The notes: a model not told the origin generated them from the letters alone. 64,000 bases of DNA from Carnegiea gigantea (GCA_029747015.1 JAKOGI010000001.1:3576501-3640500); one strand, 5' to 3'. Counted from the first letter of the stretch, positions 25,753-39,700 are shown. A program made the numbers and translations.

Positions 25753-25953
25753 GGGCCTGTTCTTTTTGTGGGTAAATTATAGTGGGTAAAGGATGAAGTG
25801 GATTGAAGTAGACTGTGGTGGGTTGAAGTGGGTTGAATTTTTTTTTTTTTATGTGATAAATTGAACTTGTATAAAATAGTAGTAGCGGGTTGAAGTAGGT
25901 TGAAGTAAGTTGAGATTGGTATTTTGGAACTGACTCACGAAAAGAACAGGCCC
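25753..25953. mobile_element. MITE of the TTCAACCCACTTC family
   Basis: Left end GGGCCTGTTCTTTTTGTGGG and right end, in reverse complement GGGCCTGTTCTTTTCGTGAG, bound 201 bp of GGGTTGAAGTGGG-type repeats. Flanks are TTA on the left and TTG on the right, consistent with a mutated 3-bp duplication. Confidence 0.75.
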
Positions 25954-27485
25954 TTGGATGCTGGAAATACCATAACACGAAAACCGAAACCGGAGTAACC
26001 TATTTAAGATACTCCCCATTAAAACAACATCATGCCACACTCCCAATTTTCCAAGTAAATAATAAAACAAAACAAAAATTCATGGTAGTTGCCTTTATAA
26101 AATTAAGTTCCAACCTATTATTCCCATGGCGAAGCTTTCAACCCATCTTAAAGCTCTAGGCTATTCTCCCCAAAATTATGACCTCCATATATTTGCCTAT
26201 AAATTTCAGATAATAATTGATCCTTCCAATTATCGAGCAAGAGGATAATATTTTCATAGTAGGAAATTTTAGCTCGGATTGATTTCATTTCAGTTCTCCA
26301 AACTTTAGGATTTATTGTATTACATTGTGATAATTGATCATATTCATTGAGAAGAGAATCAAATAATAAACTAAATCATGCATCAAAGCCATCATATTTC
26401 TGGTTCATACTTTATACTCAATGTTTCTAAAAAGTGGTTTTATTCTCACCCCCCCCCCCCCCAAAAAAAAAAAAGACTTGTATTACTTTATTGGATGATA
26501 GCCTTACACACTGGAACGAACTCTTACGAGAAAATTAATCTCCAAAACATTATGTACATAACCTTTAAAAAAAAGAATTAGTATAGGATTATTTTCTACT
26601 ATGAAAATATTTTTTGATGAATTTTAAGATGAAACTCTAAAGTAAAGGAAAACAAGTTATTTGTTGTTTCGAACAACAACCACAATTTTAAATCTAGTTG
26701 ATAATTTTGCTCATAGGGTGAGTAAGTTTGAACTCACTAGAATCTATAAAGATAAATAGTTCAAAATTTAGTAAAGGAGTGTCTTAAGTCATTTTCTATT
26801 CCAACAGAAGTGGCATGTCTTTTATTATAGAAGACTTAACCTGAGGTTCAAAACATAAGCGAAAAGTCCAATTATAGCTATCTAGCGCCCATTTTAATAT
26901 TTTGTACTACATTATAGGCACTACATTATATTAGTTTATGCTAATTTTTGAATAAACAACTTTGCATGTTTATAAGATTTTCCGAGTAAAGTAACGAATT
27001 TTACAAATTCATAACACAGTAATATCTTTTTTGGCTAAGTTCTTTTCTAATTCACGCTAATTTTACACTTTTTGTAATCATTCAACTGTTTTCGATGAGA
27101 TAGTGTCAGTTAAAAAATCCTTAGTGTCACTGAAATGTCATCCCATTTAAAAAGGGTTCAATATCTTTGGAATACTATCCTAGTTTAAAAAGCCTCAATA
27201 TCGTCGGGACACTATCCCACTCGAACTACAAATGATTGCCAAAGTCACCAATGAGTGGCGCACGTGAAAGAGCACACGCATCCACCTTACCTGGTTGCCC
27301 TGTGACAATTCTTCACGTCCACTTCACCATCTGAAATGTTAAGTTCAGCCCAAATTGCCTATATTGGCAAACTAAACAGCCAAATTATGGCATATACCCT
27401 TCATTTACCCCCTCCCAATTCAATCCATTTCCGCTCAAATTACAAGAACCAAGTGCCCTGCTCAAATGGATCTCAATATTGGTAA
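25954..27485. other. Intergenic spacer, no gene seen
   Basis: AT-rich sequence. A compound homopolymer (C run then A run) is at about 26449-26474. No coding or RNA feature is supported. Confidence 0.4.
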
Positions 27486-28338
27486 ATGGGCAATCTCAAA
27501 TTCAAGCTCAATGGGGCACTAAAACTGTCAGTTTTCGAGCCATTTCGATGCAGGGCAAGAAGAAGAGTGAGATATGAAGAAGAGGATGAAGACGGTTTCA
27601 ATTATGAAGACTGGGGCTATAATAAAGAGACAGCAAAGCGTGAAATGTATAGTCAATCATTAAGGGATGAAGCCTTGCTTGTTACAGCCATGGTTGATGA
27701 CCAGCAAGTTGAAGTTCTCATATTTAAGGTACCCTTATGGTTACTTTTTTCTACTGAGCTTCTAAATATCACCTTATTCTCATATGAGACTACGTACCTG
27801 AAGAATATGGATGTTCTTTCTCTCTCCATGGATGTCTATAATCTTCGTTATATCATTTCGATTTCATTCGGTGTCTACAATGAGATACAGACATTTTTAA
27901 CCGTAGGGCCATGAGATTGATCTAAGCTTGCTTTCGTTAGGGACATAACCTTAATCTGATCGAGCTTGTCCTTGCATCATATTTAAAAGCGGAGTTTGAA
28001 GTTGGATTGAAACCATGCCAACATTACTCGGCTAAATTCTAACAAGTCGACTTAATTTATTATTCAATCGTAATCGTATGTATGCATGTTATTCTGTTTG
28101 AATACAGAACAAAATGAAACGCTACAACATTGAAATTTTACAACAAACACTAACTTTCAATGTGTGTCTCACTTTCGTAAGGTTTGGAAAAATCCAAATG
28201 TAGGCAACCTTACCCTTATGCACATGACTGCACGTACAGTGACCGTTTCCTAACTATTACCAACACTGAAATTTTATGATATGATATTTTCCTAACCTCA
28301 AGTAACATTTGTATTGATTTCTGAGGGTTCTCATCATG

Positions 28339-28346
28339 CTTGAGCT
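28339..28346. repeat. Left copy of an 8-bp target-site duplication
   Basis: CTTGAGCT directly precedes the element start at 28347; the right copy is at 28939-28946. The duplicated bases belong to the interrupted coding exon, where one copy restores the expected CLSYK reading. Confidence 0.9.
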
Positions 28347-28938
28347 TAGAGCTGGGTAATAGGTCAGGTCGGGTCGGGTTCGTATTCGTGTTGAACTTAA
28401 ACGGGTTGAGAATTCCTCAACCTGAACCTAACCCGTTTATTAAACGAGTTGAAAAACCTTGACCTGTACCCATTTAGTTTTTAAACGGGTTGACCTGCTT
28501 AACCCATTTAAGATAAACAGGTCGAGTTCGGTCGCCTAATTATCCATTTACGCATTTAATATTTTCAACTAGTATGTAATTATATGGTGTTAAAAATTAA
28601 ATTTACATATCACATTAAACAATTACTCTTTAAAACTCCCCCGATTCATCATAATTCACAATTTTTAAATTTTTGTATTCTTAATTAGATAATAAAAAGG
28701 TAAATGGATAAATATCAAATGGGAAAATGAGTTGACTTGTTTAACCCATTAAATTAAACCGGTTAAACAAGTACTTTTTCGTGTCGAGAATCTTGACCTG
28801 AACCTAACTCATTTAATTAAACGGGTTGAACGTGTCAACCCATTTAATTAAACGAGCTGAAACTTTATACCCAAACCCACTTAATTTCGTGTCAGTTTCG
28901 AATCGGTAATCGTGTCGGATCAGTTTTTTCCAACTCTA
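28347..28938. mobile_element. Non-autonomous hAT-like element, 592 bp
   Basis: It begins TAGAGCTGGG and ends with a sequence whose reverse complement begins TAGAGTTGG, a short imperfect terminal inverted repeat of hAT type. It is flanked by a perfect 8-bp duplication, CTTGAGCT. The interior consists of repeated AAACGGGTTGA and TTAACCCATTTA blocks and starts with GGTCAGGTCGGGTCGGGTT, familiar from many non-autonomous plant hAT elements. There is no transposase frame. Confidence 0.88.
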
Positions 28939-28946
28939 CTTGAGCT
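28939..28946. repeat. Right copy of the 8-bp target-site duplication
   Basis: CTTGAGCT follows the right element terminus immediately and leads back into the coding exon (TATAAGACTTCACC). Confidence 0.9.
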
Positions 28947-29104
28947 ATAAGACTTCACCGGATCCATCAAAAACCGTTCTTCCAGAAAGAGCAGGAATCA
29001 AGTTCATAGATAGGATAAAGGCTCCTTTCAATCCTGCCAATACTGAATATGTTGAGAAAGGTTTGACACGGGAAGCATTTCAAACTCGTATTTCCTCTCA
29101 CTAA

Positions 29105-30739
29105 TATGTATGTGACTATTCAAGTACTATCATTCTTTGCAATGATTAGGGCAATGAAACCTGACTTCTCAAATATCATGAGTTCTATTTCCTATTCAGA
29201 GGGATAAAAAATGTTCCTTCATAGGATGTTGAAGAAACTCACAAAAAAGGTTTCCTCATAGAGTATTGAAGAAACTCATAAATTTGTGGGATATTGGTTG
29301 ACATTAGCTAAAAAGTCTAGTTTACACTCTATACCAGACGAAGAAAATACATGTAAATAATAATGTTCACATATGTTTCCTGTTTTCATAGTGTAAATTA
29401 GGTGCATTTTAGTTTGATATTTGAATGATAGGCCCAATAGATTTATTGAAGCCCCTGCATTCCTAGGGATTTTGGATCATTTCAATTTTCTTCAAGGTGG
29501 ATACTTTTTTAGGTTTTTCATACGTATGAGAATATATCGGTGTTGCTCATGCTCATATTTTTTTTGTATGTACTTATACATAGACATCAACCATCCAATA
29601 CTTCATTTTACATATTTTAAACCAAACAGTCAGAGTTGATTCAAAGTAGCATAGCAATGTTCATAAGAATAATAGATCTAGTTGATCAAATAACAAATTC
29701 CCATAGACAAAACTTAGAGAAGCTTTTGATTTCATTAGCTTTCCTTGGGTGCTCTGAAGATGTACTTTAGGTAGATGATTCATCAAATCAAATCAAAATC
29801 TCTATTACCAACAACTACCATGGAGGCATTAAATTGTTTGCAACCCTTTCAAATTGTGGAAGAGCTATTTCCAATGAATGCAAATAGCTAATATACATTA
29901 ATTTGCTGTTTGATTGAATATTATGTAATGTAATCAACCTTATAACCTAATCATGATTTCATAGTTAGTATTCATTACAATGATAAGGTAGTTATTATTA
30001 GCAATATTCCTTTATGACTAAACAAGATAATGAAAACAAAATTACAAACTTATTTACATTATTAGATTGTTGACATTCCACCAAACATTATCTAATTTCA
30101 CTAAAGTTACATGCTTTGCATGACTTATCTGTGGGAATGTTTAACCCAACCATCCTAACAACCCCCCCCCCCCTTCAAAAAAAAAAAAAGAAAAAAACAA
30201 GTACCTATTGCCACCCAAGGCTAGCCACTGGAGAGCGGGTCAATACGGGGAAAAAAGCTCTCTATTTTCATTCATCCATGACAGCATGGATGTCAATTGT
30301 TGACAAACGTATTCATCGCAGTAAGCACAATAATAGTCAAGTTTCAGACTTCTAAAACGTTACACAATAAAATTAAAAAAAAGGGCAAGATGGCAGTTGC
30401 TCTGAGACAAATGAAATATTTTACAAAAGAATTACAATCTCCGATAGAAGGGGAAAAAATGGCCTATATTGAAAGTAATCTTTTAGCACAATGCCTGGTC
30501 ATGTCCACCAACCTGGACACACCAGCTCGTATATCCTATAGCTCAAAATTACTGCAAAATGGAAAAAATGACCTTAGTTGTGCCCAATGAATCCTGTCAA
30601 GTTGATGTTTGGATGTGTGTGCCATAGAATTGAATGATTTCGCAATTAGCTTCCTCAGAGGGGAGTTCAGCTTTTGTTTCTGTAGTATGTGTTTTGAAGG
30701 ATCGTATAAAAGTCGAAAGAGTGAACCATGTATATGCTT
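29105..30739. other. Intergenic spacer to the DRP1C gene
   Basis: No gene is recognised. A compound homopolymer (C run, TTC, A run) is at about 30163-30190. The last few hundred bases are probably the 3' UTR of the minus-strand DRP1C-like gene. Confidence 0.45.
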
Positions 30740-33700
30740 TCACTTGCCCCATGCCACGGAATCAATATCATCCCTTGCAGATTTGTACAGGGCAAGCCTC
30801 TTTGCTAGCTGTTCTCTTCTGGCCATTAGCGCAGGATCTTCATCAAGCATACCACTAAGTTGTTCTTTCTGCAAGTTGATCAAGAAGTGTTACTGCTCTC
30901 AGAAGGAAACTAGCGGAGGTTTTTTTTTTTTCCCCTTTCTTTTTTTCCTTTTTTTGGGGTGGGGGGGGGGGGGGGGGAGGGGAGAATAAGTAAAACAATC
31001 TTCAAGTTCTAAAAAGTTAAAGATACTTCTTCCCCCCTTCTCAGTTGGTATATACAATCAACAAATTATGCGTGGAACTTGAATGCAGCAATGAATTACA
31101 TTAAATTCAGTGACTAGTTGCCAAAAGATTGTTCCCAAATGATTCACTTAGTGGGAGCAGAGATATCATGAAACGTTTTAACAATAGACAGAATTGCAGA
31201 TTTACCTCCTTCTTTCCAATGTTGATGTAGAACTGGTTGAGAAGAGCTCTCTTTGCCTCACGGACTTGGCAATGAACAGCTGCCTTTGGAATAGTATTCT
31301 TCAATGTGTCAGCGACCATGCCAACATAAGCTGAGACATTCGATCCTGAGAAGGAAGCCCACAATATTTTCCAATGCTTACTTGATATACCCACATGATC
31401 AAAGCTTATAACATGCACACAAGAAGAGGGGGGGGGGGGATGAAGACAGAAACAAGAAACACAACATCATAGCTATTTCGTCAGATATAGAACAGCACTT
31501 CAGCAGGAAGAAACGTACCAATCCTCCTAAGATGAATATCTGTGTAACGGTCTGCATTGGGAACCTCTTTATTATTTGGGTTCTTTTCATTCTTCTCAGG
31601 TTCCATCTGAATTTTCCTGAAAAACTCCACAGTCAGATATGAAGACTCCATCTCCACCAGACGCAGAACTGTTCTGCGGCTTTCATCACGGAATCTTTCC
31701 AGTGCATCATTTGCAGCAGTTGCTATATCATTTTGGAGAGATGGAAACCGCTTCAGCTCCTATGATTCAACACAAAACATTTATTTTAGCAGAGACATCC
31801 TGACATCTGCAATTCTGCAATATTTTTAGTTCAATATTTGCATTGGCAACTGTCAACATTCAAGGCAGCTTACAAAGTCATTGCTCGCAATTCTTCAGAT
31901 CCAACAAACTGAAATAAAGCGAAATTTCTCACTACACTAAACTGTGCTTGTCTTTGTCATGAAGTAACAGCCTTTTTGTGATCCGATTTCGGAGGCGAGG
32001 CCATTACACTACAACTCCAGCATCAGTGGGATTGTGGCTTAATCATTCTGGTTTGGTTGGGTAATCTGTGTATAAACAATTCCTCCCTCTTTTATGCCAG
32101 CAGTCCTCTCTCTTTCATGTCAAAGATGGAGACAATTTAACATTTATTTCAACCTTTTCCAGAACAAAGTGTTTATTAACTTATATAAGCAGTGCCTAGG
32201 ACGTGTCTTAATGCTGACAACATTTGCGGAGGCAAAGGTGTATGCAAACTTCCCCCGGTAACTGTCACTAATGTAGCTTCAGGTCATCACAGAGGATTAT
32301 CCTTATCCTATAATTGTGCTTCACAACAGTATGGTCTTGAACTCCTAATTCCACCCTGCTATGACTGTTGCTTCCTGAAGGACACACTAATTCAAAGTAA
32401 ACAATGTAAAAGGATGTATACAAGAACTAGAATGAGGAAGGACTTCTATGGAGAAACAAAATTATTTGATGAAAGGACCGTGACAATGGATGATATAGCA
32501 CTAGCCCAGAAATAAAGCAACGATGCAAAAGCTTCATTAGTCAAATAGAGCCCTTAAGAGAAACTTATCCACAGAGAAGCTATATAACCATGTTCGCCTA
32601 ATAGTAATACACCGGAAATTCCCCTCTGATTAGAACACCGCTCGACACTGCAAAAGCATGCCTCCCAGGGAACTGTACACCCTTTATCTCTCTCCAAGGT
32701 CAACAAAACCATCATAATGCTTTGAGATCATTGCCCAAGCAGTAAAACATTCCACTTTTCACCTCAAACATCTGAGCTGCACTAAAAATTCAAAGATACC
32801 CTCATTCTTAAAACCAAACATCTCCTACTCTCTCCAATTCTTCGCCACATAATGCAAGTACCAACAGAGACACATCTACTTAGGCTCACAATTTGGAGCT
32901 TACGATTGTTACTGATTTAATCCAGGAACTGTCCGAGTCCCATTTATCATCCGTGGGATCCTCCATTCAAATAAAGTTAGGTCCAAGAAAAGCATCTGGA
33001 TGTGGAGATTTTCTGGTGGATAGAAGGAATTACAGTGGAAAAGAAGACGCTGAAGGAGTCCATGGTGCAGAACCTACTGAGAAGGTCATCAAGGAAATAT
33101 ATGAGGTTTCTAAGAGACTGAAAGTGTTTGACACATCCCTTCATGGATTCGTGTTGTGCAAGGAGCCAAAGAAACATATTGCATTCTTACCACCGTTGCA
33201 GCTATTGACTTCCGCACAAGTTCCTTCAAAATTAGGTGCACCTGTTAAGGACAAAAGTTCATAAGTTATAATCTAACATAATTTAATAATGAAGTATCTA
33301 ATGTTTAGATTACACTGTTTAATAGTATCTCTTCTACAACATTATTAACCAGTTTTTGGTCACATGAAGTTGACTCATTTGGATTGTGAAAAATATCTTT
33401 TGATGATCCCTAACATCATTGTCATCATGATCTGGTGTACGGTCCCATAAACACAAGACTATTTTCAGATACTAATTGGCAATGCAATAAAAAAGAAGAA
33501 ATAGGCAAAATCGAATGATTGCGGAGAACATGGGAAACCAATTGATAATCACCGGCAGATACAAAAACTTAACATGAGGGTGTCTACATATAAAAATCCT
33601 CATCATATAAATTTTTTTTTTAAAAAAAAAAAAGGAGAGGAGGATGAATGAAAATTGATATAGCAGTAGAATAGCAAATAGAACTTTCATTTGAGGCGTC

Positions 33701-36700
33701 CAGTTGCTAACAAAACAAAAGCTCGTCTTTTACTATGTCATTGCTTAGTCGCATAATACCTGGGAAATTCACAAAATTGAAGGTGTTTTACTGTTCTTAT
33801 AGCACAAGACATAATTTTGTGACAAATCAACCATCCAACTATGGCACAACAATGTATTACAACTACTGACTAGATTAACAAGGATCTCTGGACTTTGATG
33901 CTAAATATCGGCTACACTATCACAGGACTAAATGACATTAAAATCTAAACATATATGTCCAAATAAAGCAATGATAAATAAAACGCCCGTTAAGGTAAAA
34001 TTTAGCCATGTAAACAATTCAAAGCATCATGCAGATTGGGGAAAAAGATTCGCAGAATCAAAGTCTCACTAGTAACTGGGGAGAGAGGGAACTCCCTTGA
34101 AATTTTATTTGTAAATTCTGATGTGTCAGGCACCTGGCTTAGTTCATGTGAAGTCTCTGTGGCAGTTGATTATTATGTTTGGCATCGTCCATGTGATTTT
34201 TTTTCATTTTTCACTTTTAATCCCCCCTCTGACAAGTTAGCAGAAACTTATGCATGCAGTATATCCTAGGCTCACATTTATGGATTCTAGAATGCTACTT
34301 TAAGGATGTCCTCCCAAATTAAATGGCTGCTAATTTAGTGGCTCTACTGACATATTTGGGCCCAATGGTCACTTGGGCAACAGCACTGGGCTCACATAAA
34401 TCTACAAAATGGAAAAGCACCAGTGCACCACCAATCATTTGTGCTTTGTGATATGTTCAAAGATAGGCCACTGCAATTCCATGGAAAAAGAAAAACCCTT
34501 CATAATTAGAGAGAACATAGAAATGATGCTCAAAATAAGCATATAGTGGTGTGGCGTCGATGTCTGGAAACACAACAAAAAAAATATGCACACCTACAGA
34601 ATGCCGTCAGCACCTAAAAGGTCAGTACGCCAGCCCTAAAGGTTGACCTCCTCTTCACAATAATGTCGCAAAGAAATCCAGTAATTATGCTTGTGATACA
34701 GCATATTGAACTCTTTGATAAAATGCCATAAAACCAAAACACTGAAATAATCTTTGCTTTTAGACTAGTTAGCAATATTACACAATGTAGCTGTACTACT
34801 TACAATGCAGAAAGTTGCAGTCTTAACTTACCAGGCCAGAGATGGACACAGTGCAACTTTTATAGTTGGGGTCCCAATCTTAATAAAAGTATATAGCATA
34901 TGAAAATTACCGCATCAACTGTTGCTTCTGCTGGGCCTTTAAAATATCCAAGAGATCCATCAATGAGTCTTCTAATTCCTTGCTCAGGAGCGATAAGATG
35001 GGGCTGGTAACCATCAGCCTCTGCTACAACTTTCCGAACATTTGATGTAGAAAGATGGCGATCTAGAGGGAGCTTCTTCATAGCAGCTGGAAGTTGGTGG
35101 TCAAAAACCCCATAAATGCGATCACCTCCAGGCCTCCTGAAATATTTCTTCAAATTAAAATGTTTGCAACAAAGCTATATCCGTAAATTATGTCTCTAAT
35201 GCTAAACCTATTCATAGCAGATTTGACGTTTTGATGTATTTGCACAAGAGAGTCAATAGCACAGAATTTCCAGCATGGAAACTCTTCCAGCATTGTCGAG
35301 TGAATAAGTGACGACAGTAGACAAAAACATTTAGATTTGAAAATTTAAATATGCAGTTTACCGCAGTTTATTACGTTGAGGACAATTTAAAAGGAAAAGA
35401 AGAGAACAATAGTGCCAGCCTGACCTAGAACAAATTTCAACTATACTTATACATTGCAAATTGCCAACTTCATTCCATGATGTTGGTTGCCAGACAGCCC
35501 ACCATCAATACCAACTCAGAGAACAATAGCAATGGGAGAAAATTGTCAAATGAATTTCTTGTTGATGTTACTCAGTAGTGAGTATGGCAACCAGGGCAAT
35601 GATTTTTTGTGTTAGATTATGTCAGCAACACCGTTGCAATTATGTATGGTGGCAATGGTGGGCAGAACACATGAAGGCGGGTAAAATGCTACCAGTTTAT
35701 TCTATTAAAAACCAGCAGCTAATCGATTTTGCTATCATAAATCATACATTAGTTTCGATCGGCAGTACATTGTCGGTCAGCACCATTCATTAACTCATTT
35801 GTAAGCAGCTCAGACTGCTGAATGCCTAAGTCTTTTCAACGGGGGGGGGGGGGGGGGGGGGAAGGATCCCACTTTTTTATGGTAAGAATTCTAAGTTCAA
35901 AAAGGATAATGCTTCAGGTCAGATGTACTCATGCCTTCTATATGAAGGAACATAATGCAGCAAAGATGCAATTCCTTAAGCAGCTGTTTGGCTTGGAAAG
36001 ACATACTTTTTATGGTAGGAGTTGGATTCAAGATCAGGATATCATTCTCTGCAGGAGTGTGTCCCTTCTAATAAAGCAGCATCCTAGAAACGGCTCCCCA
36101 CTTGGGGACACTAGGGAAAAGCAGGGCAACTGTTGTATAGGCATCTGTTTATTTTGTAGTGCGGCTTACTTCGCTTGATAGACATTGGCTTATTTTGCAG
36201 TGCCACCTGCTTAACTTAATGGACTGTTACAGCTTAAATACTGCATAAATGGGTAAGTTATGCCTGAAATGCAGGCTTACGACCCACAAAAAGCCGCCGC
36301 CCCCGGGGCCCCAAAAAAAGGACGCCTGAAATGCAGACTAACCAATCAGAAAGTTTGCAACATGTTTTCGATTGCATGCTCATCCACAGGATATATCTAT
36401 CCCAGATTTACTGCAATCATCTGTATGCTCTAGTAAGAAAGAAACAAAAGAAGATTTCAGCAAGGGACATCGATGCATACCCACCAGTTGGATTCATTCA
36501 AACTTTGCATTTTTGGTCTACATTTCCCTAATGACTTACTCTGATGAGTAACTTAGAGATATCTCAGTGTATGATCCTATGCAGCCTGCTGCAAAGTACA
36601 AGGTGATGAGCTTGTACTGGGGACCCTAAACGAAAGCTGGACTCGAATATAGTAAAGCTTCTTTTTGGACTCTGTCGGGATCATTTATAACCTGTGAAAG

Positions 36701-39700
36701 CAAGCAGTGCATTCCCTCCTCTCCATTCAGGTTACTCAACCACTTTGCTTCAAATTATGTTATCCACTTCTCCCCCGCCACCAGCCCAAACATCCCCAAG
36801 CCCCCCCCCCCCCCCCCCCAAAAACCCAAAAAAGGAGCAAAATTTAGCTTGTTCGGATTAATCCAATTCATGGAGGAGTTGATAATTTTAGGCCCTTAAC
36901 CTAAAATTTGTCATCTAATTGTGCTTTAAATTCAGATTGACCGAGACATTTAAACTCAAAGTCCGCTTTCCAGTTACATCCAAATCTTGAAGATACAATG
37001 CCAGTGACTATCTTCCCATTGAACCTTAAAAATAATATACACTATTGAAACATGCATTTCGGTAAGTTAGTATTCTGTTAAGCCTAAAAGTAACATATGC
37101 TAATGTGCTAAATGAAAATTTAGGCCCTCATATATTACCTTTATATTTCTCCAGTTCTCATCATTAAATACTTGTAAGCTTCCTATTGCATTATTGTCTC
37201 ATCCTTTATTTCCCAATAGAATTTTTCCCCTGACTCCGGTTACGTACATCTAATTAATCACAGAAACCAATCGTTCTAAACAGGCATATTGTTTAAGCAA
37301 ATATTCATGAAGAAAATAATTCCTCTTAACACTTGGGCAAAACGTAACATTAACCACTATTTGTACAGCATAAACTTTTCACTTGCCAATTTGCCACTTT
37401 GACTCTTTCAAGAAAGTTCTTATGCGCAGAAGACATGTCAAGAACGTTTGCAAAGGGCATACCTCATAAAGAGACATGCATCAGTCCATAAAATAACTAT
37501 AGTTTGCCAAAATTCTCTAGGCATGCCAATTGAATTATGCTGAGTTTAGAGTTTGGGATCAGATTTGGCTTTATGATGATCGTCACGCTAGCATAACCAC
37601 CCACATATCCTAATGAAGTGAACATGTGTGTGTGAGCACCAATCACTTGTGCACAATATCACAGCATGCAACTATGAATGTCCTGCACTCTTTGGAGGTC
37701 TAATGGGTGAAAAAATCACACTTGTATATGAGCTCCTAACTCAAAGCTAGAAGAGTCTCATTTCATGCTGATCCTTCAGCCCACAAGACCAAGCTCAGAT
37801 AGCTCAAATGTCGGTTAGCTTTGAATTCAATCCAAAACATAGCATCTCAGTTTTGACTGACTCAACTGACGAAGTAGCATGAGGCTTCAATAACATTGTA
37901 CCTGATGTGGTCCAGAATCAATTCATGCACCAGAGAGATAAATAGGATAAATTAAAAGCAAGGAGAAGCATTTGCTCGGGATAAATATTTCCAGTTACTT
38001 TTAAATAATATATGTGGTAACAGACAAATGTCTGGAACCTCAACAAGAGAAAGACATATATGAATAGAAGTACCATGCTTTAAATTTGATTTGCTTGAAT
38101 TCCCTTATTGTAAAGAATCTTAGAGATGGTCATTCGGTCGGTTCACCTGTCCTGCACTGATGCAGTACGGAGCTGGAAATGGCCAGATTAGCCAGGGCAC
38201 AACTCAGTTTCCCAAGGGCCCAAGCTGTGTTGTGGCCAGGCTGGCCTTGTCCAGGGCCATCTGCTATTGCACTAAAGAGCTTAGAAATCACGTGCGAGGC
38301 TGCCCCCATTATTGACGAGGGAAAGTATTTTAGTAACCATTTAGAAGGCACAGGGTAACGTTTTTGGGGTGCAGAATTTCTTCATCCACATCCACATACA
38401 ATATTGTTCTCAATTTTTTTAACTGGACTTTTTCTTAGAAAATGTAAAAGACAGTACTAAAGTACGGTTTCTATTTCAACAGAGAAGAAAAACTGACAAT
38501 GTTTATTAAGGTCCCTAACAGGCTAATGACAAGCCTTGACCCCCAGTGGTATCTAATAGAACCAAATTTGGCTCTTTTTCTTCCTTCTTCCCTTTTTCTT
38601 TTTTTCTTTTTTTGGGGGGGGGGGGGGGGAGGATAAGACATATAAGCATAACGCATGAATAGTAGTGAAATAGTGAAATTACCCTCCATCAAGATGCTCC
38701 TTAAACACTTTATCAAATGCACGGCACATTTCCAATATTGTGTACAGCTGGGCCTGCATATAGACAGACAATCAAATTTCCAAAGTCCCATCAACCTAAA
38801 GAGTTCTACCCTAAGTGAAACTTAATAATTACCCCTCCATCTGCTGCGATAGGCCTGCCAATCCGGTCCAGTTCAGCATTGATTTCATCAATCGTCTTAT
38901 TGATGAGGGCAATGATACTAGGAATTTTCTGCCTAATGACAACCTCCAAATGCTTGGTTTAGATAGAACAACAATTCTGGGTTAGGCTTCTCTTTAAAAA
39001 CCTAAGAGCTCTTTAAAAACCTAAGAGTTAAGTTAGTGAAATTACTACAATGTTGAACAAAACATTTCCCGAACATTATAAGTATACTCACTTTAGACAG
39101 AAGTTTCGCCAAATATTCTGAACCCATCTTATGAGATAAATGAGAGTACTCTGGGCTATGTTCAAAATATTCTCGCTCCTTCCTACGAGCAGCAATCATA
39201 TCAACATTCTTATTGATCTCAGCTTGTGAGCGATTCACAACACCAACCCACGGATGTTGCAATCTGTACGCTCTTCCTTCAAGAACCTGTTATACGATGC
39301 AGAAATCTATGAGCTTTCTATCCTTTGTTAACGAAATGCAGACATAATTATTCCAATCAGGCACGATGTTAACTAATTGTCTGCAGATTAATACATACAT
39401 CTAATGCATTTGTTCCCTGGTCCATTAGGTCAAGTTTTGTCAAAACTCCAAATGTTCTTTCACCTGTAGAATCAACAGAAAGCTGGTAAACATTGATAGG
39501 TTTGCAGGCAAACAATTTCCTTTTCAGGCGAGGGAGAATATTGGTCAAATTTGTCTTAACGCCAATGAGAACATAGCGAGATAAACTCCAGAATACCTGT
39601 AGGATCAACTTCTCTGGCAAGCTTTATAGCGTCTGATGTGGCTATATCTTGATTAGCAGGAGATATAGCCAGGATAATGCAGTTAGGCTACACAAATAAA

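Larger units (their letters stand above)
27486..29104 (+). pseudogene. Disrupted small plastid-type gene (DUF7734-like), exon 2 split by a hAT-like element
   Basis: The first part (27486-27728) encodes a basic N terminus then RRRVRYEEEDEDG and EMYSQSLRDEALLVTAMVDD, ending at IFK before GTACCC. The second part restarts near 28326 with FSSCLS, is cut by a 592-bp insertion (28347-28938), and resumes at about 28939 with LSYKTSPDPSK, FIDRIKAPFNPAN and a stop at 29102-29104. The protein resembles from memory a conserved plant family of about 150-200 aa with a chloroplast transit peptide and unknown function (DUF7734-like; the name is tentative). The insertion brings in-frame stops. Independently, the phase-0 donor at 27728/27729 does not fit the only nearby acceptor (before 28326), which would leave a one-base shift. 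The start at 27486 is uncertain: another ATG at 27466 is in a different frame with an early stop. The copy is most likely non-functional. Confidence 0.75.

Noticed and set aside
32192..32515. 107-codon plus-strand frame in a DRP1C intron
   Set aside because: Irregular Cys-rich composition, no homology recognised, and only antisense to an intron.
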